NCBI RefSeq assembly: GCF_009601685.2
Contig: NZ_CP045701.2
Coordinates: 3,906,001 to 3,970,000, forward strand
Source: Pseudomonas brassicacearum
GTDB lineage: Bacteria > Pseudomonadota > Gammaproteobacteria > Pseudomonadales > Pseudomonadaceae
Direction of reading: 5' to 3'
DNA length: 64,000 nucleotides
Shown here: positions 50,450 to 59,056 of the stretch, one piece after another
Layout: each line of letters begins with the position of its first letter
Position numbering within the stretch: the first letter of the stretch is position 1
Translations under genes and position numbers: made by a program
Notes under the pieces: model-generated
Database searches by the model: none
Told to the model about the DNA's origin: nothing
What the model saw: only the letters and a program-made list of their open reading frames with translations

Positions 50450-50791
50450 TCAATCGTCTCGAGTCAGGACTTCCAGCAACTCGATTTCAAAGATCAGGTT
50501 GGCGTTGGGCTTGATGTGGGCGCCCATGGATCGCTCACCGTAGGCCAGGTGGGCCGGCACCCACAACTTGCGCTTGCCGCCTACTTGCATGCCCATCAGG
50601 CCCAGGTCCCAGCCCTTGATGACGCGACCGGTGCCGATCACGCATTGAAAGGGTTTGCCGCGACTGTAGGACGAATCGAATTCGGTGCCGTCTTCAAGGG
50701 TGCCGCGGTATTGGGTGGTGATCAGCGCGCCTTTGACGACGCTTTTGCCGTCGCCCTGTTTCAGGTCGATGATTTGCAGCTCTTCATTCAT
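50450..50791 (-). CDS. FKBP-type peptidyl-prolyl isomerase
   Basis: 113-aa single-domain FKBP without signal peptide, thus cytoplasmic. The core GALITTQYRGTLEDGTEFDS, VIKGWDLGLMGMQVGGKRKL and PAHLAYGERSMG are conserved, including the active-site tryptophan and tyrosines. Start at 50791 is where the family begins (MNEELQIIDLKQGDG). It is convergent with the P450 gene 15 nt away. Role: proline isomerisation in protein folding. Confidence 0.93.
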   Translation of the reverse strand: MNEELQIIDLKQGDGKSVVKGALITTQYRGTLEDGTEFDSSYSRGKPFQCVIGTGRVIKGWDLGLMGMQVGGKRKLWVPAHLAYGERSMGAHIKPNANLIFEIELLEVLTRDD

Positions 50792-50937
50792 GGCGATATC
50801 CCTCGTGTAATCCAGGCGCGGGGTTTTCGCAGAAATCCGGGCGCATGGCAAACGTTGTCTACCCTGCAGCAGGGAACCGCGACGTTGACTTCGGTTCACA
50901 TGGGTATCGACCCTGCATTTCAGATAAGGATGTTCTG

Positions 50938-51999
50938 ATGATCGACTCTCGCCCGCTCCACGGTTTCATTCCGCCGTACATTCTCAATCGCATCATCGCC
51001 CACGGCTCTGAACAGCAACGCTCCAGCGCGCTCGGCACCTTGACCCACGTGCGCAGCCTGCGACACACCCCCGGCCCGCCCGGCCACCTTCCCGCCGCCG
51101 CGAAGCTGCCCAAGCCCGGCAAGGCCGGACAGCCGCAACGCAGCGTGCATGACGCCCAGAACACCATGGAACTGCCCGGCCAGCCGGTCCGCCTGGAAGG
51201 CCAGCGGGCCACTGGCGACCCGGCCGTGGACGAAGCCTACGATGCACTCGGCGCCACCTATGATTTTTTCTGGAACGTGCTGGGGCGCGACTCCATCGAC
51301 AACAAAGGCTTCGCCCTGGTGGGCAGCGTGCATTATGGCCAGGGCTATGAAAACGCCTTCTGGAACGGCGCGCAGATGGTATTCGGCGACGGCGATGGCG
51401 AAATCTTCCAGCGCTTCACCCGCTCCCTGGACGTGGTGGCCCACGAGTTGGCCCATGGCATCACCGACAGCGAGGCCGGCTTGATCTACGCCAACCAATC
51501 CGGGGCGCTGAACGAGTCCATCTCCGATGTGTTCGGTGTGCTGGTCAAGCAGTTCGTGCTCGAACAGACCGCCGAGCAGGCCGACTGGCTGATCGGCGCC
51601 GACCTGCTCACCGACAAGATCAACGGCGACGGCCTGCGCAGCATGTCCAACCCCGGCAGCGCTTACGATGACCCGTTGCTGGGCAAGGACCCGCAACCTT
51701 CGCACATGCGCGAATTCGTCATTACCCGTGAAGACAACGGCGGCGTGCACATCAACTCCGGCATCCCCAACCGGGCCTTTTATCTGGTAGCGACCACGCT
51801 GGGCGGATTTGCCTGGGAAAAGGCCGGCCGGATCTGGTATGAAACCTTGTGCGACCGAAGATTGGCCAATGACGCGTCCTTCAGCGCCTTCGCCCGCCTG
51901 ACCGTCGAGCACGCCCGCCAGCGCTTCGGCACGCGGGAAGTGCAAGCGGTACAAAGCGGTTGGGCCCAGGTCGGCGTCGACCTGACACAGGAGAGCTGA
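50938..51999 (+). CDS. Protealysin-like M4 metalloprotease
   Basis: 353-aa zinc metalloprotease of the thermolysin family, protealysin group. There is no signal peptide. The short propeptide has the conserved PLHGFIPPYILNRI motif near the start. The zinc site is HELAH at 169-173, and the third ligand is E193 in LNESISDVFG. A late histidine in GGVHINSGIPNRAFYLV completes the catalytic set. The start at 50938 follows AAGGA. Its stop overlaps the next gene by 1 nt, and that gene encodes an emfourin-type inhibitor. Protealysins act inside or outside the cell by poorly known routes; an intracellular or contact-delivered role is possible. Confidence 0.92.
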   Translation: MIDSRPLHGFIPPYILNRIIAHGSEQQRSSALGTLTHVRSLRHTPGPPGHLPAAAKLPKPGKAGQPQRSVHDAQNTMELPGQPVRLEGQRATGDPAVDEAYDALGATYDFFWNVLGRDSIDNKGFALVGSVHYGQGYENAFWNGAQMVFGDGDGEIFQRFTRSLDVVAHELAHGITDSEAGLIYANQSGALNESISDVFGVLVKQFVLEQTAEQADWLIGADLLTDKINGDGLRSMSNPGSAYDDPLLGKDPQPSHMREFVITREDNGGVHINSGIPNRAFYLVATTLGGFAWEKAGRIWYETLCDRRLANDASFSAFARLTVEHARQRFGTREVQAVQSGWAQVGVDLTQES

Positions 52000-52322
52000 T
52001 GAAAACCCTTCCAAAGCTCGATGACAAGGCGGTGATACGGCTGTCGCGCCAGGGCGGCGTGGCCGCCATCCACGCGCTGACCCGACCACGGGAAATCGAA
52101 TTCGCCCAATGCGACCTCGACCAGCGCACGCGCATCTGTTCGGTGCTGGAGGGTTGCCTGCCACTGACGTCCTCCACGCCCGGGCGCGGCGACCAGCGGT
52201 TTTTCCAGATCGAGGTGCACTACCACGCCAACGACCAGGACGACGAGATGGTGCTGCAGGTGCCCGAGGACCAGGCACCTGGCGAGCTGGTTCACCTGTG
52301 GGACAAAGGCGAAGTGCTCTAG
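51999..52322 (+). CDS. Emfourin-like protealysin inhibitor
   Basis: 107-aa small protein of the family that contains emfourin, the protein inhibitor of protealysin from Serratia. The sequence begins MKTLPKLDDKAVIRLSRQGG and has alternating strand-like segments (QRFFQIEVHYHAND). No signal peptide, as for its protease partner. The overlap with the protease stop (TGATG) implies coupled, near-equal expression of enzyme and inhibitor. Identification rests on size, position and general resemblance. Confidence 0.8.
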   Translation: MKTLPKLDDKAVIRLSRQGGVAAIHALTRPREIEFAQCDLDQRTRICSVLEGCLPLTSSTPGRGDQRFFQIEVHYHANDQDDEMVLQVPEDQAPGELVHLWDKGEVL

Positions 52323-52330
52323 GAAGTGCT

Positions 52331-52639
52331 CTAACGTGTCGCCGGCACGATCTTGACGATGGCGCCGGACACGGTTTCGATCAGCAAGTACTTATCGTCG
52401 ATATGCACCCATTGCTGCTCGTTTGTCGGTTGCTCGAGTTTCTTCTGTTTCCAGTCTTTCATGGCCCTGTCCGCGCGCTGGTAATCCGCCGGTACCCGGT
52501 CGTTCTCCACCAGCCTGCGGCCATTGCTCGGCGAATGCTCCAGGGCGTCTCCGGTTTTCTCGACCGCTTGCGCAACAGGCCCAAGGGCTCCGAGGCCGGC
52601 GATCAGGACCAGGCTGGCGATCAGGGATGGTTTGCGCAT
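52331..52639 (-). CDS. RcnB-like periplasmic protein
   Basis: 102-aa secreted protein with a signal peptide (1 to about 25, ending AQA). The core DWKQKKLEQPTNEQQWVHID, then DDKYLLIETVSGAIVKIVPA, is the RcnB family signature. RcnB in E. coli helps control nickel/cobalt efflux from the periplasm. This member lacks a neighbouring efflux gene, so a metal role is not shown. It is convergent with the inhibitor gene. Confidence 0.85.
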   Translation of the reverse strand: MRKPSLIASLVLIAGLGALGPVAQAVEKTGDALEHSPSNGRRLVENDRVPADYQRADRAMKDWKQKKLEQPTNEQQWVHIDDKYLLIETVSGAIVKIVPATR

Positions 52640-52742
52640 AGAAAAAACTCCAGTTATTCAAGGGACTGAATCTGGGACTTCACGGGCAGCGAATCATTCC
52701 GTAATTCCTCGAAACCGCTGCTCCCGCCGCCCCTGTAGACGC

Positions 52743-52826
52743 CGCATAGAAACTGCGTAGGCGCTGCGTAGAAACTGCGTAGGCGCTGTGTAGGAGCTGT
52801 GTAGGAGCTGTGTAGGAGCTGTGTAG
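52743..52826. repeat. 11-bp tandem array interrupted by the IS110 element
   Basis: About seven units of 11 bp: degenerate GTAGGCGCTGC and GTAGAAACTGC types, then three exact GTAGGAGCTGT copies. The array stops at GTGTAG (52826), where the IS110 begins, and the REPIN that should follow resumes at 54053. Confidence 0.85.
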
Positions 52827-52841
52827 ATACCGTCTTGCCCC

Positions 52842-53813
52842 TCATCGAGCAAGGGCAAATTTTGGATCAAATGGCTGACCCGATTTGAGAACGGCGTAAA
52901 CGAAATGTAGTAGCTTGCGCATCGCTGCGCAGATGATCTGCTTGGGGGCCTTGCCGTTGGCCTTCAAGCGATTCTTCATGGCGATAATGGGTTCGTTGTG
53001 CTTCAACGCTACCAGGCCAGGCATGTACAGACCCGCACGAACGCGCGCCGAGCCAATCCTCGAAATTACTGTTCTGCCTTTGAGCTTTCCTGAGTCCTGT
53101 AGCTTTGGGTTCAACCCAGCAGCAGCGACCAGTTTGCGAGGGTCATCATATTTACGCAGGTCGCCCAGTTCGGCCAGCAGCCGCTCAAGGGTTTTCTGCC
53201 CGATCCCGTCGATGGTCACGATCAAATCGCGCATTTGGCGCATGTCCGGATCATCGTCGATGTGTTTTTTGATCACTTTGTGAGTTTCAGCAATCTCTTT
53301 TTCGATGTGGCGCAGCACGGAGTTGATCGAGTCTTTGACTTTTTCGTCAGACACATCCAGGCGGTTGAGCTCCATTTGCTCCATTTCCTGAAGATCATCC
53401 AGCCGACGGACCATTGCCTTTAGTTGGCGGTATTTCTTCGGCTCCGGTGCCCACTGCTGAAGCTTTTCCGCCTTTTCCCGAGCAAAGTCAGCAATCAGTT
53501 TGGCATCGCTTTTATCGGTTTTGATCCGACGTAACTCGCTGTCGGCGTAAGCGTGGGTTGTTGCCGGATTTACTACGCAGACCCGGTAACCCTTGTTGTA
53601 GACGAACTCGGCAAGTTCAAGATGATAAACGCTGGTAGCTTCCATCACGATCCGGGCTGCAGGCTCGGCATGCTTGTTCAGCCAAGCTTCAAACTCCTTG
53701 AAGCCTTTCGAGTTGTTAGCCAGTTTGGCTTTGGTTTTGTGCTTGCCGTTTGGCAGATGAGTGGCGATATCAAAAGTGTTTTTAGCGACGTCGACACCGA
53801 CGAAATTGGACAT
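52842..53813 (-). CDS. IS110-family transposase (DEDD recombinase)
   Basis: 323-aa recombinase. The N-terminal RuvC-like domain has the DEDD residues D8 (FVGVDVAKNTFD), E58 (IVMEATSVYH), D100 and D103 (IKTDKSDAKLI). A coiled-coil linker spans about 130-190. The C-terminal Tnp domain has GIGQKTLERLLAELGDL and AAGLNPKLQDSGKLKGRTVI; S241 in DSGKLKG is at the place of the catalytic serine of IS621. All key residues are present, so the enzyme looks functional. It works with a bridge RNA from the adjacent left end. Codon use is less GC-biased than the neighbours. Confidence 0.95.
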   Translation of the reverse strand: MSNFVGVDVAKNTFDIATHLPNGKHKTKAKLANNSKGFKEFEAWLNKHAEPAARIVMEATSVYHLELAEFVYNKGYRVCVVNPATTHAYADSELRRIKTDKSDAKLIADFAREKAEKLQQWAPEPKKYRQLKAMVRRLDDLQEMEQMELNRLDVSDEKVKDSINSVLRHIEKEIAETHKVIKKHIDDDPDMRQMRDLIVTIDGIGQKTLERLLAELGDLRKYDDPRKLVAAAGLNPKLQDSGKLKGRTVISRIGSARVRAGLYMPGLVALKHNEPIIAMKNRLKANGKAPKQIICAAMRKLLHFVYAVLKSGQPFDPKFALAR

Positions 53814-53859
53814 GACCGTCTCTCCGTTGATCCGTTTCCGATCATCACTGCACTCTGTC

Positions 53860-54040
53860 CAACCTTGCGAATGCGGGCTCTCGCCAGGGACGGGCCCAAG
53901 ATACCGTTCGAACTATACGAGTGAGTGTGGAGGGCTGGAGCACTATCTACATCACAGGCAAAAAGCCTAAGGAGCTGTACGGCTTCCAAGTCCCTCCCTC
54001 GATGATCAGTCGAGAACTATCGCTTCTGTCGGAGCGATAG
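53860..54040 (-). ncRNA. Predicted IS110 bridge RNA
   Basis: The left end on the transposase strand reads as a bridge RNA of the IS621 type. 5' hairpin: CTATCGCT/AGCGATAG (54040-54017). Target loop: ACAGCTCCT at 53978-53970 is identical to the left target plus core beside the element; hairpin AGGC-TTTTT-GCCT (53968-53956); then TGTAG at 53951-53947, complementary to CTACA of the right target. Donor loop: ACGGTATCT at 53907-53899 is identical to the element's right end plus core (52833-52825); later CAAG at 53867-53864 pairs with CTTG at the left end. The order left guide, hairpin, right guide in both loops is as known. RNA ends are approximate. Confidence 0.75.
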
Positions 54041-54052
54041 TCGAGATACAAG

Positions 54053-54160
54053 GAGCTGTCGAGTGCAACGAGGCTGCGATCTTTCCAAAGACACTTGAAT
54101 CTCAAGCGAAAGATCAAAAGATCAAAAGATCAAAAGATCGCAGGCTTCGCCAGCTCCTAC
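54053..54160. repeat. REPIN half cut off by the IS110, with 8-bp loop repeats
   Basis: GAGCTGTCGAGTGCAACG onwards is the continuation of the REP at 52821. The loop holds AGATCAAA repeated three times (8-bp period instead of 6). The right arm ends cagctcctac at 54160. A GCGGGAGCAAGCTCCCTCGC hairpin follows directly (54161-54186). Confidence 0.85.
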
Positions 54161-54242
54161 GCGGGAGCAAGCTCCCTCGCCACAGGTTGTACATGGCATA
54201 GTGACAAGTCTTGAACTACAACTCCCGTCGGATGGACCTACC

Positions 54243-55343
54243 ATGAGCACCACGGCCTCTTCCCCCGCCCTCAAGGAAATCTTCAACAGCGCGCGCCTGG
54301 CGCACATCGCTGGCGAAATGCGCGCGGTGTACCCGGCGTTCGATGCCAAGGCGTTCTTGCACATGGCCAACGACGGACTGGCCGAGTTGTCCGTGATGCA
54401 GCGTATGGCCCGGGTCAGTGAGTGCCTGCATGCGGTGCTGCCCCTCGGTTATGAAGCTTCACTGGAGGTGCTGCGCGCCCTGGCCCCGCGCCTGAACAGC
54501 ATGTTCGTCAGCATGTTCCTGCCACACTACGTGGCCTCTTATGGCCGGCATCGCTTCGACGTGTCGTTGGACGCGCTCAAGTACTTCACCCGGTTCGGCT
54601 CTTCGGAGTTCGCCGTGCGGCACTTCCTGCGCGACGATCTGGAACGCACCCTCAAGGTCATGCACGACTGGGCGCTGGACGCCAACGAGCACGTGCGCCG
54701 CCTGGCCAGCGAAGGCAGCCGGCCGCGCTTGCCGTGGTCGTTTCACCTGGAGCCGATCCAGGCCAACCCTGACCTTGCCGCGGCGATCCTCGACACGCTC
54801 AAGGCCGACGATAGCCTTTACGTGCGCAAATCCGTGGCCAATCACCTCAACGATGTCACCAAGCAGCATCCCGACTGGGTATTGGACCAGATCGAAGGCT
54901 GGCCCCTGCAAAACCGCCACACGGCGTGGATCGCCCGGCATGCGCTGCGTAGCCTGATCAAACAAGGCAACCCCAGGGCGCTGGGCGTCATCGGGGTCGG
55001 CGGCAAGGCACAGGTCCAGGTGCTGGATTTGCAGGTCACGCCTGCGGTGATTCGCCTGGGGGAACAGGTCACGCTGTCCTTCACGGTGCAATCAACCCTG
55101 GAGCAGAGCCAACGCCTGGTGATCGACTATGCCGTCGACTACGTGAAAGCCTCGGGCGGCACCTCGGCCAAAGTCTTCAAACTCAAGACCTTCGACCTGC
55201 CCGCCCAGGGTTGCGTCAACCTCAGCCGCTCCCAGCACATTCGCGAGCTGACCACCCGCAAACATTACGCGGGCCGGCATGCCGTGCACCTGTTGGTCAA
55301 CGGCGAGCGGCTGGGTAGCACGGCGTTCGATATCGTCCCCTGA
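54243..55343 (+). CDS. DNA alkylation repair protein, AlkD/HEAT-repeat type
   Basis: 366-aa helical-repeat protein. HEAT-like repeats are visible between about 70 and 265: RFGSSEFAVRHFLRDDLERT, VMHDWALDANEHVRRLASEG, YVRKSVANHLNDVTKQHPDW and NRHTAWIARHALRSLIKQGN. AlkD-type proteins excise alkylated bases. The C-terminal 100 residues (VQVLDLQVTPAVIRLGEQVT onward) form a beta-rich extension not found in AlkD itself but common in this Pseudomonas group. Start at 54243, not 42 nt earlier, by family length. Convergent with the GGDEF gene. Confidence 0.82.
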   Translation: MSTTASSPALKEIFNSARLAHIAGEMRAVYPAFDAKAFLHMANDGLAELSVMQRMARVSECLHAVLPLGYEASLEVLRALAPRLNSMFVSMFLPHYVASYGRHRFDVSLDALKYFTRFGSSEFAVRHFLRDDLERTLKVMHDWALDANEHVRRLASEGSRPRLPWSFHLEPIQANPDLAAAILDTLKADDSLYVRKSVANHLNDVTKQHPDWVLDQIEGWPLQNRHTAWIARHALRSLIKQGNPRALGVIGVGGKAQVQVLDLQVTPAVIRLGEQVTLSFTVQSTLEQSQRLVIDYAVDYVKASGGTSAKVFKLKTFDLPAQGCVNLSRSQHIRELTTRKHYAGRHAVHLLVNGERLGSTAFDIVP

Positions 55344-55350
55344 GGGGGTG

Positions 55351-57429
55351 TCAGACCATCGCCACGGTTTTCGCCTGGCGAATATCGTGGATGAACCGCT
55401 CAGCCGGCAGCGGATGCCCCAGCAGATAGCCCTGCAGCGAGTCGCAACCCAACTGGGTCAGGAAGTCTTGTTGCACATCGGTTTCCACGCCTTCGGCGAC
55501 GATCCGCAGGCCCAGGGCCTGGCCGAGGGCGACGATGGCCGAGACGATGGCCGCGTCATCGCTGTCGTGCTCCAGGTCACGCACGAAGCCGCGATCGATC
55601 TTCAGCTCGTTGGCCGGCAGGCGCTTGAGGTACATCAGGCTCGAATAGCCAGTGCCGAAATCGTCGATGGACAGGTCCACGCCCATGTCCGAGAGCTGTT
55701 GCAGCACCGTCATGCTCGCGTCCGCATCGCTCATGGCGGTGGTTTCGGTGATTTCCAGGGTCAGGCTGTTGGCCGGCAGCTGATGCGTCTCCAACGCCTT
55801 GGCCACGCTCTGCACCAAACCGGTATGGCAGAACTGCAAGGCCGACAGGTTCACCGCAATGCGCCAGTCGGTATAACCGAGCACGTACCATTCGCGCATC
55901 TGCCGACAGGCTTCGTTCAGCACCCATTCGCCAATGGGAATGATCAACCCGGTCTTTTCCGCCAGGTCGATGAAGGTGTCGGGCATCAACAGGCCCTGGG
56001 TCGGGTGGGTCCAGCGCAACAAGGCCTCGGCCCCGACCGGACGACCGTTGGCCGCGTCGAACTTGGGCTGGTAATGCAGGCTGAACTGCCGCTGTTCGAC
56101 GGCCAGGCGCAAGTCTTGAAGCAACTGCAATTGCTTGCGGGCGTTGCTGTTCATCGACGCATCGAAAAAGCTGTAGCCGTTTTTGCCGGCGCCCTTGGCG
56201 TGGTACATCGCCGCGTCGGCATTCATCAACAGTTCTTCGGCGCTCTGGCCGTTGCCAGGGTAAAGGGCGATGCCGACGCTGGCGGAGATCTGCAAGTCAT
56301 GATCGGCCACCCGGAAGGTGCGTGCGATCAAGCTGACCTGACGTGCCGCCAGTCGCAAGGCATCGTCGGGTTCGGCCAGTTGCACCAACAGCACGAACTC
56401 ATCACCGCCGATCCGCGCCAGGGTGTCCTGGCTGCGCAGGTCCTCGCGCAGGCGCAGGGCCACGTCTCGCAGCAACAAATCGCCCATGTGGTGACCAAAG
56501 GCATCGTTGACCGGCTTGAAACCATCCAGGTCGATGAACATCAGGGCGAAGCAGCCGCCCTGCTCCTGTACCCGGTGCATGGCCTGGTCGATCCGATCAG
56601 CCAGCAATACCCGGTTGGGCAGCCCGGTGAGGGGGTCGTGCAGGGCCAACTGGGTCAGTTCCCGGTTGGCCCGGGTCAGCGATTGGGCCAGCTCGGCGGT
56701 GCGGGCTTCCAGGCGCGCGTCGAGAATCGACGTCAGCAAGGCAATGGCCAGCACCGCCAGGGTGGTGATCAACACCAGATTATCCAGGCCCTTGCCGCTC
56801 AAGCCGTCCAGGGAGCCACAAAAGCTGCCGTCGCTGAACCGCGCCCCGGCCATGCCGGTGTAGTGCATGCCGACGATGGCGATGCCCATGACCACCGCAG
56901 CGCCTGCGCGAGCCAGACGCACGTGGGGGATGTTCTGGCGCAGGCGAAAGGCAATCCACAGCGCCGCCGCCGAAGCGCCGAAGGCAATCACCAACGAAGC
57001 CCCGAACAACGTCGGGTCATAGTCGATGCCTGGCTGCATTTGCAGCGCGGCCATGCCGGTGTAGTGCATGGTGCTGATCCCGGCGCCCATGATCAGCGCG
57101 CCGAACGCCAGTTGCCACGCCGGCAATCGTGGCTGGCTGACCAGCCACAGGGCAAAACCGCTGGAAAGAATCGCGACCAGCAGCGACAGCGCCGTGATCG
57201 ATACGTCGTAGCCAAGCGCCACCGGCAAGCTGAACGCCAGCATGCCGATGAAGTGCATGGACCAGATGCCCACCCCCATTGCCAGCGCGCCACCGCTCAT
57301 CCACAAATGCGCGGCGCGCCCCTGGGCGGTCGCGATCCGCCCGGCCAGATCCAGCGCGGTATAGGAAGCCAGCACGGCAACAAACAGGGAAATCGAAACA
57401 AGGGCTGGGGAATAACTGCCAATGAGCAT
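55351..57429 (-). CDS. MHYT-GGDEF-EAL cyclic-di-GMP enzyme
   Basis: 692-aa membrane signalling protein. The MHYT sensor (about 1-230, seven helices) has three motif copies: SMHFIGM, TMHYTGM and GMHYTGM, proposed to bind copper and sense gas or redox. The GGDEF domain has an intact RIGGDEFVLL. The EAL domain has intact GAEALLRW plus later DDFGTGYSSLMYL and KIDRGFVRD. Both catalytic motifs are complete, so synthesis and breakdown of c-di-GMP are both possible. The start at 57429 is preferred over codons at 57528. It belongs with the MorA/YkoW-like group. Confidence 0.93.
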   Translation of the reverse strand: MLIGSYSPALVSISLFVAVLASYTALDLAGRIATAQGRAAHLWMSGGALAMGVGIWSMHFIGMLAFSLPVALGYDVSITALSLLVAILSSGFALWLVSQPRLPAWQLAFGALIMGAGISTMHYTGMAALQMQPGIDYDPTLFGASLVIAFGASAAALWIAFRLRQNIPHVRLARAGAAVVMGIAIVGMHYTGMAGARFSDGSFCGSLDGLSGKGLDNLVLITTLAVLAIALLTSILDARLEARTAELAQSLTRANRELTQLALHDPLTGLPNRVLLADRIDQAMHRVQEQGGCFALMFIDLDGFKPVNDAFGHHMGDLLLRDVALRLREDLRSQDTLARIGGDEFVLLVQLAEPDDALRLAARQVSLIARTFRVADHDLQISASVGIALYPGNGQSAEELLMNADAAMYHAKGAGKNGYSFFDASMNSNARKQLQLLQDLRLAVEQRQFSLHYQPKFDAANGRPVGAEALLRWTHPTQGLLMPDTFIDLAEKTGLIIPIGEWVLNEACRQMREWYVLGYTDWRIAVNLSALQFCHTGLVQSVAKALETHQLPANSLTLEITETTAMSDADASMTVLQQLSDMGVDLSIDDFGTGYSSLMYLKRLPANELKIDRGFVRDLEHDSDDAAIVSAIVALGQALGLRIVAEGVETDVQQDFLTQLGCDSLQGYLLGHPLPAERFIHDIRQAKTVAMV

Positions 57430-57708
57430 GGTTTTTTCTCGTAACAGGAGAACCGGACTGCTTCCATGCCCGGTTGGAGGCCGGCGATTGTACTGAATCG
57501 TGACAGGGACGCACGAACCAAATGTCAAAAAGCCATCAACGCTGGGATATTTTCGACGAAAGACACATCGCCGGTTTTTTCAGGACTCACACTATTTTTC
57601 AGGCAGTCCAAATCCGTTCAACACAAAGCCTTGTGAGCGCTTACGGACAAACACCTGGCCCAAGTGGTTCAGCTACTATCGAAGAACCCCGTCAAGAAGG
57701 ATTCTTTC

Positions 57709-58362
57709 ATGAGCGTTCCCGCCAACCGGGCTTTGACCACCGCACTGGTAGTAATCGATGTACAGAACGACTTCATCCCCGGCGGCCAACTGGCAGTGCC
57801 GGGGGGCGATGAGATCGTGCCGCTGATCAACCAGTTGGGCCATTCATTCAGGCACGTCGTCCTCGCCCAGGACTGGCACCCGGCCGGGCACGCCTCGTTT
57901 GCGTCCAGCCATCGGGGCAAGCAACCGTTCGACATCATTCAATTGCCCTATGGCGAACAGACACTTTGGCCCGACCACTGCATACAGGGCAGCAAGGGCG
58001 CCGCGCTGCACCCGACACTCGATCTCGCCCATGCCAGGCTGATCATTCGCAAAGGCTGCAACCCGGACATCGACAGCTATTCAGCCTTCATGGAGGCGGA
58101 CCACCTGACCCCTACCGGCTTGACCGGCTACCTCAAGGAGCGCGGCATCGACACGGTTTACCTGGTGGGGCTGGCGCTGGATTTTTGCGTGATGTTCTCG
58201 GCGCTCGATGCCCGGTTGGCGGGGTTCAACACGTTTGTGGTGCTGGATGCCTGCCGGGGCATCGGTATCGACGGCTCGATGGAGGCGGCGATCCGGCGAA
58301 TGCAGGAAGCGGGCGTGCAATTGATCGAGTCCAGCGCGATAGATGGCCGCCCCTTCGCTTGA
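57709..58362 (+). CDS. pncA: Nicotinamidase
   Basis: 217-aa isochorismatase-fold amidase that converts nicotinamide to nicotinate for NAD salvage. The catalytic Asp is D17 in ALVVIDVQNDFIPGG. QDWHPAGHASFAS carries metal-binding residues (Asp, His, His). The nucleophilic cysteine lies in YLVGLALDFCVMFSALDA. CIQGSKGAALHP is typical of PncA. Start at 57709 follows AAGGA. Divergent region to the GGDEF gene is 279 nt without other features. Confidence 0.93.
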   Translation: MSVPANRALTTALVVIDVQNDFIPGGQLAVPGGDEIVPLINQLGHSFRHVVLAQDWHPAGHASFASSHRGKQPFDIIQLPYGEQTLWPDHCIQGSKGAALHPTLDLAHARLIIRKGCNPDIDSYSAFMEADHLTPTGLTGYLKERGIDTVYLVGLALDFCVMFSALDARLAGFNTFVVLDACRGIGIDGSMEAAIRRMQEAGVQLIESSAIDGRPFA

Positions 58363-58403
58363 CGGCTCATACTAGGCGTCTTCTTTCCGGACAGTGAGTT
58401 GCC

Positions 58404-59045
58404 ATGCCCTTCCTCGCCCGCACCCACCCGCGTCTGTCCAGCGCCACGGTCCTTGGCCTGGCGGTGGGTATCCTGGCTCCCGTGGACTCGATCATCAACA
58501 AAATCCTGATCGGCTGGAATGTCGGCGTCTGGACCTACCTGGTGCTGATGTCCTGGCTGACCGTTCGAGCCAAGGCGCCCGACGTCCGACGCATCGCTGA
58601 AATCGAAGATGAAAATGCCGGGCTGGTCCTGCTGGTGGTCTGCATCGCCGCGTTGGCCAGCCTGGCGACCATCACCCTGGAACTGGCCGGCAGCCGCGAC
58701 CTGAATGCCGCCGGCAAGCTGTTGCATTACGGTTTCACGGCAATGACCGTGATCGGTTCATGGTTGCTGATCGGGGTGATCTTCAGCGTGCACTACGCGC
58801 GGCTGTATTACACCTGGGAGGGCAAGGAGCCGGCACTGAGGTTTGCCGAAGGGCTGACCACGCCCAACTATTGGGATTTCCTGTATTTCTCTTTCACCAT
58901 CGGCGTGGCGGTGCAGACCGCGGACGTGGGCGTCGCCACGCGGCAACTGCGCAAGATCGTCCTGGCGCAATCGCTGATCGGGTTTGTGTTCAACACGGCG
59001 ATCCTGGGGTTTTCGATCAATATTGCGGCGGGGTTGTTTGGCTAA
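58404..59045 (+). CDS. DUF1345 membrane protein
   Basis: 213-aa inner-membrane protein with about five helices. [20 protein letters not shown] opens the hydrophobic part, and [20 protein letters not shown] and [20 protein letters not shown] are DUF1345 signatures. Function unknown. It lies 41 nt after pncA in the same direction and may be cotranscribed. Confidence 0.85.
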   Translation: MPFLARTHPRLSSATVLGLAVGILAPVDSIINKILIGWNVGVWTYLVLMSWLTVRAKAPDVRRIAEIEDENAGLVLLVVCIAALASLATITLELAGSRDLNAAGKLLHYGFTAMTVIGSWLLIGVIFSVHYARLYYTWEGKEPALRFAEGLTTPNYWDFLYFSFTIGVAVQTADVGVATRQLRKIVLAQSLIGFVFNTAILGFSINIAAGLFG

Positions 59046-59056
59046 TGGCTACCCCC

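Larger units (their letters stand above)
52827..54050 (-). mobile_element. IS110-family insertion sequence inserted in a REP
   Basis: A 1224-bp element with a single transposase gene. Its ends are defined by the interrupted REP: left flank ends GTGTAG (52821-52826) and the right flank resumes AGGAGCTGTCGAG at 54051. Removing the element and one AG restores GTGTAGGAGCTGTCG. The duplicated dinucleotide AG (CT on the transposase strand) is the expected IS110 core. Layout on the transposase strand: a non-coding left end of 237 nt (54050-53814) and a right end of only 15 nt (52841-52827), the IS110-group rather than IS1111-group pattern. There are no terminal inverted repeats, as expected. Confidence 0.9.

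Noticed and set aside
52827..54050. Terminal inverted repeats for the IS110
   Set aside because: I compared both ends and found none beyond a few bases, which is normal for the IS110 group.
55279..57444. 721-aa open frame antisense to the MHYT-GGDEF-EAL gene
   Set aside because: The minus-strand gene has complete catalytic motifs. The plus frame is Gln/His-rich and without domains.
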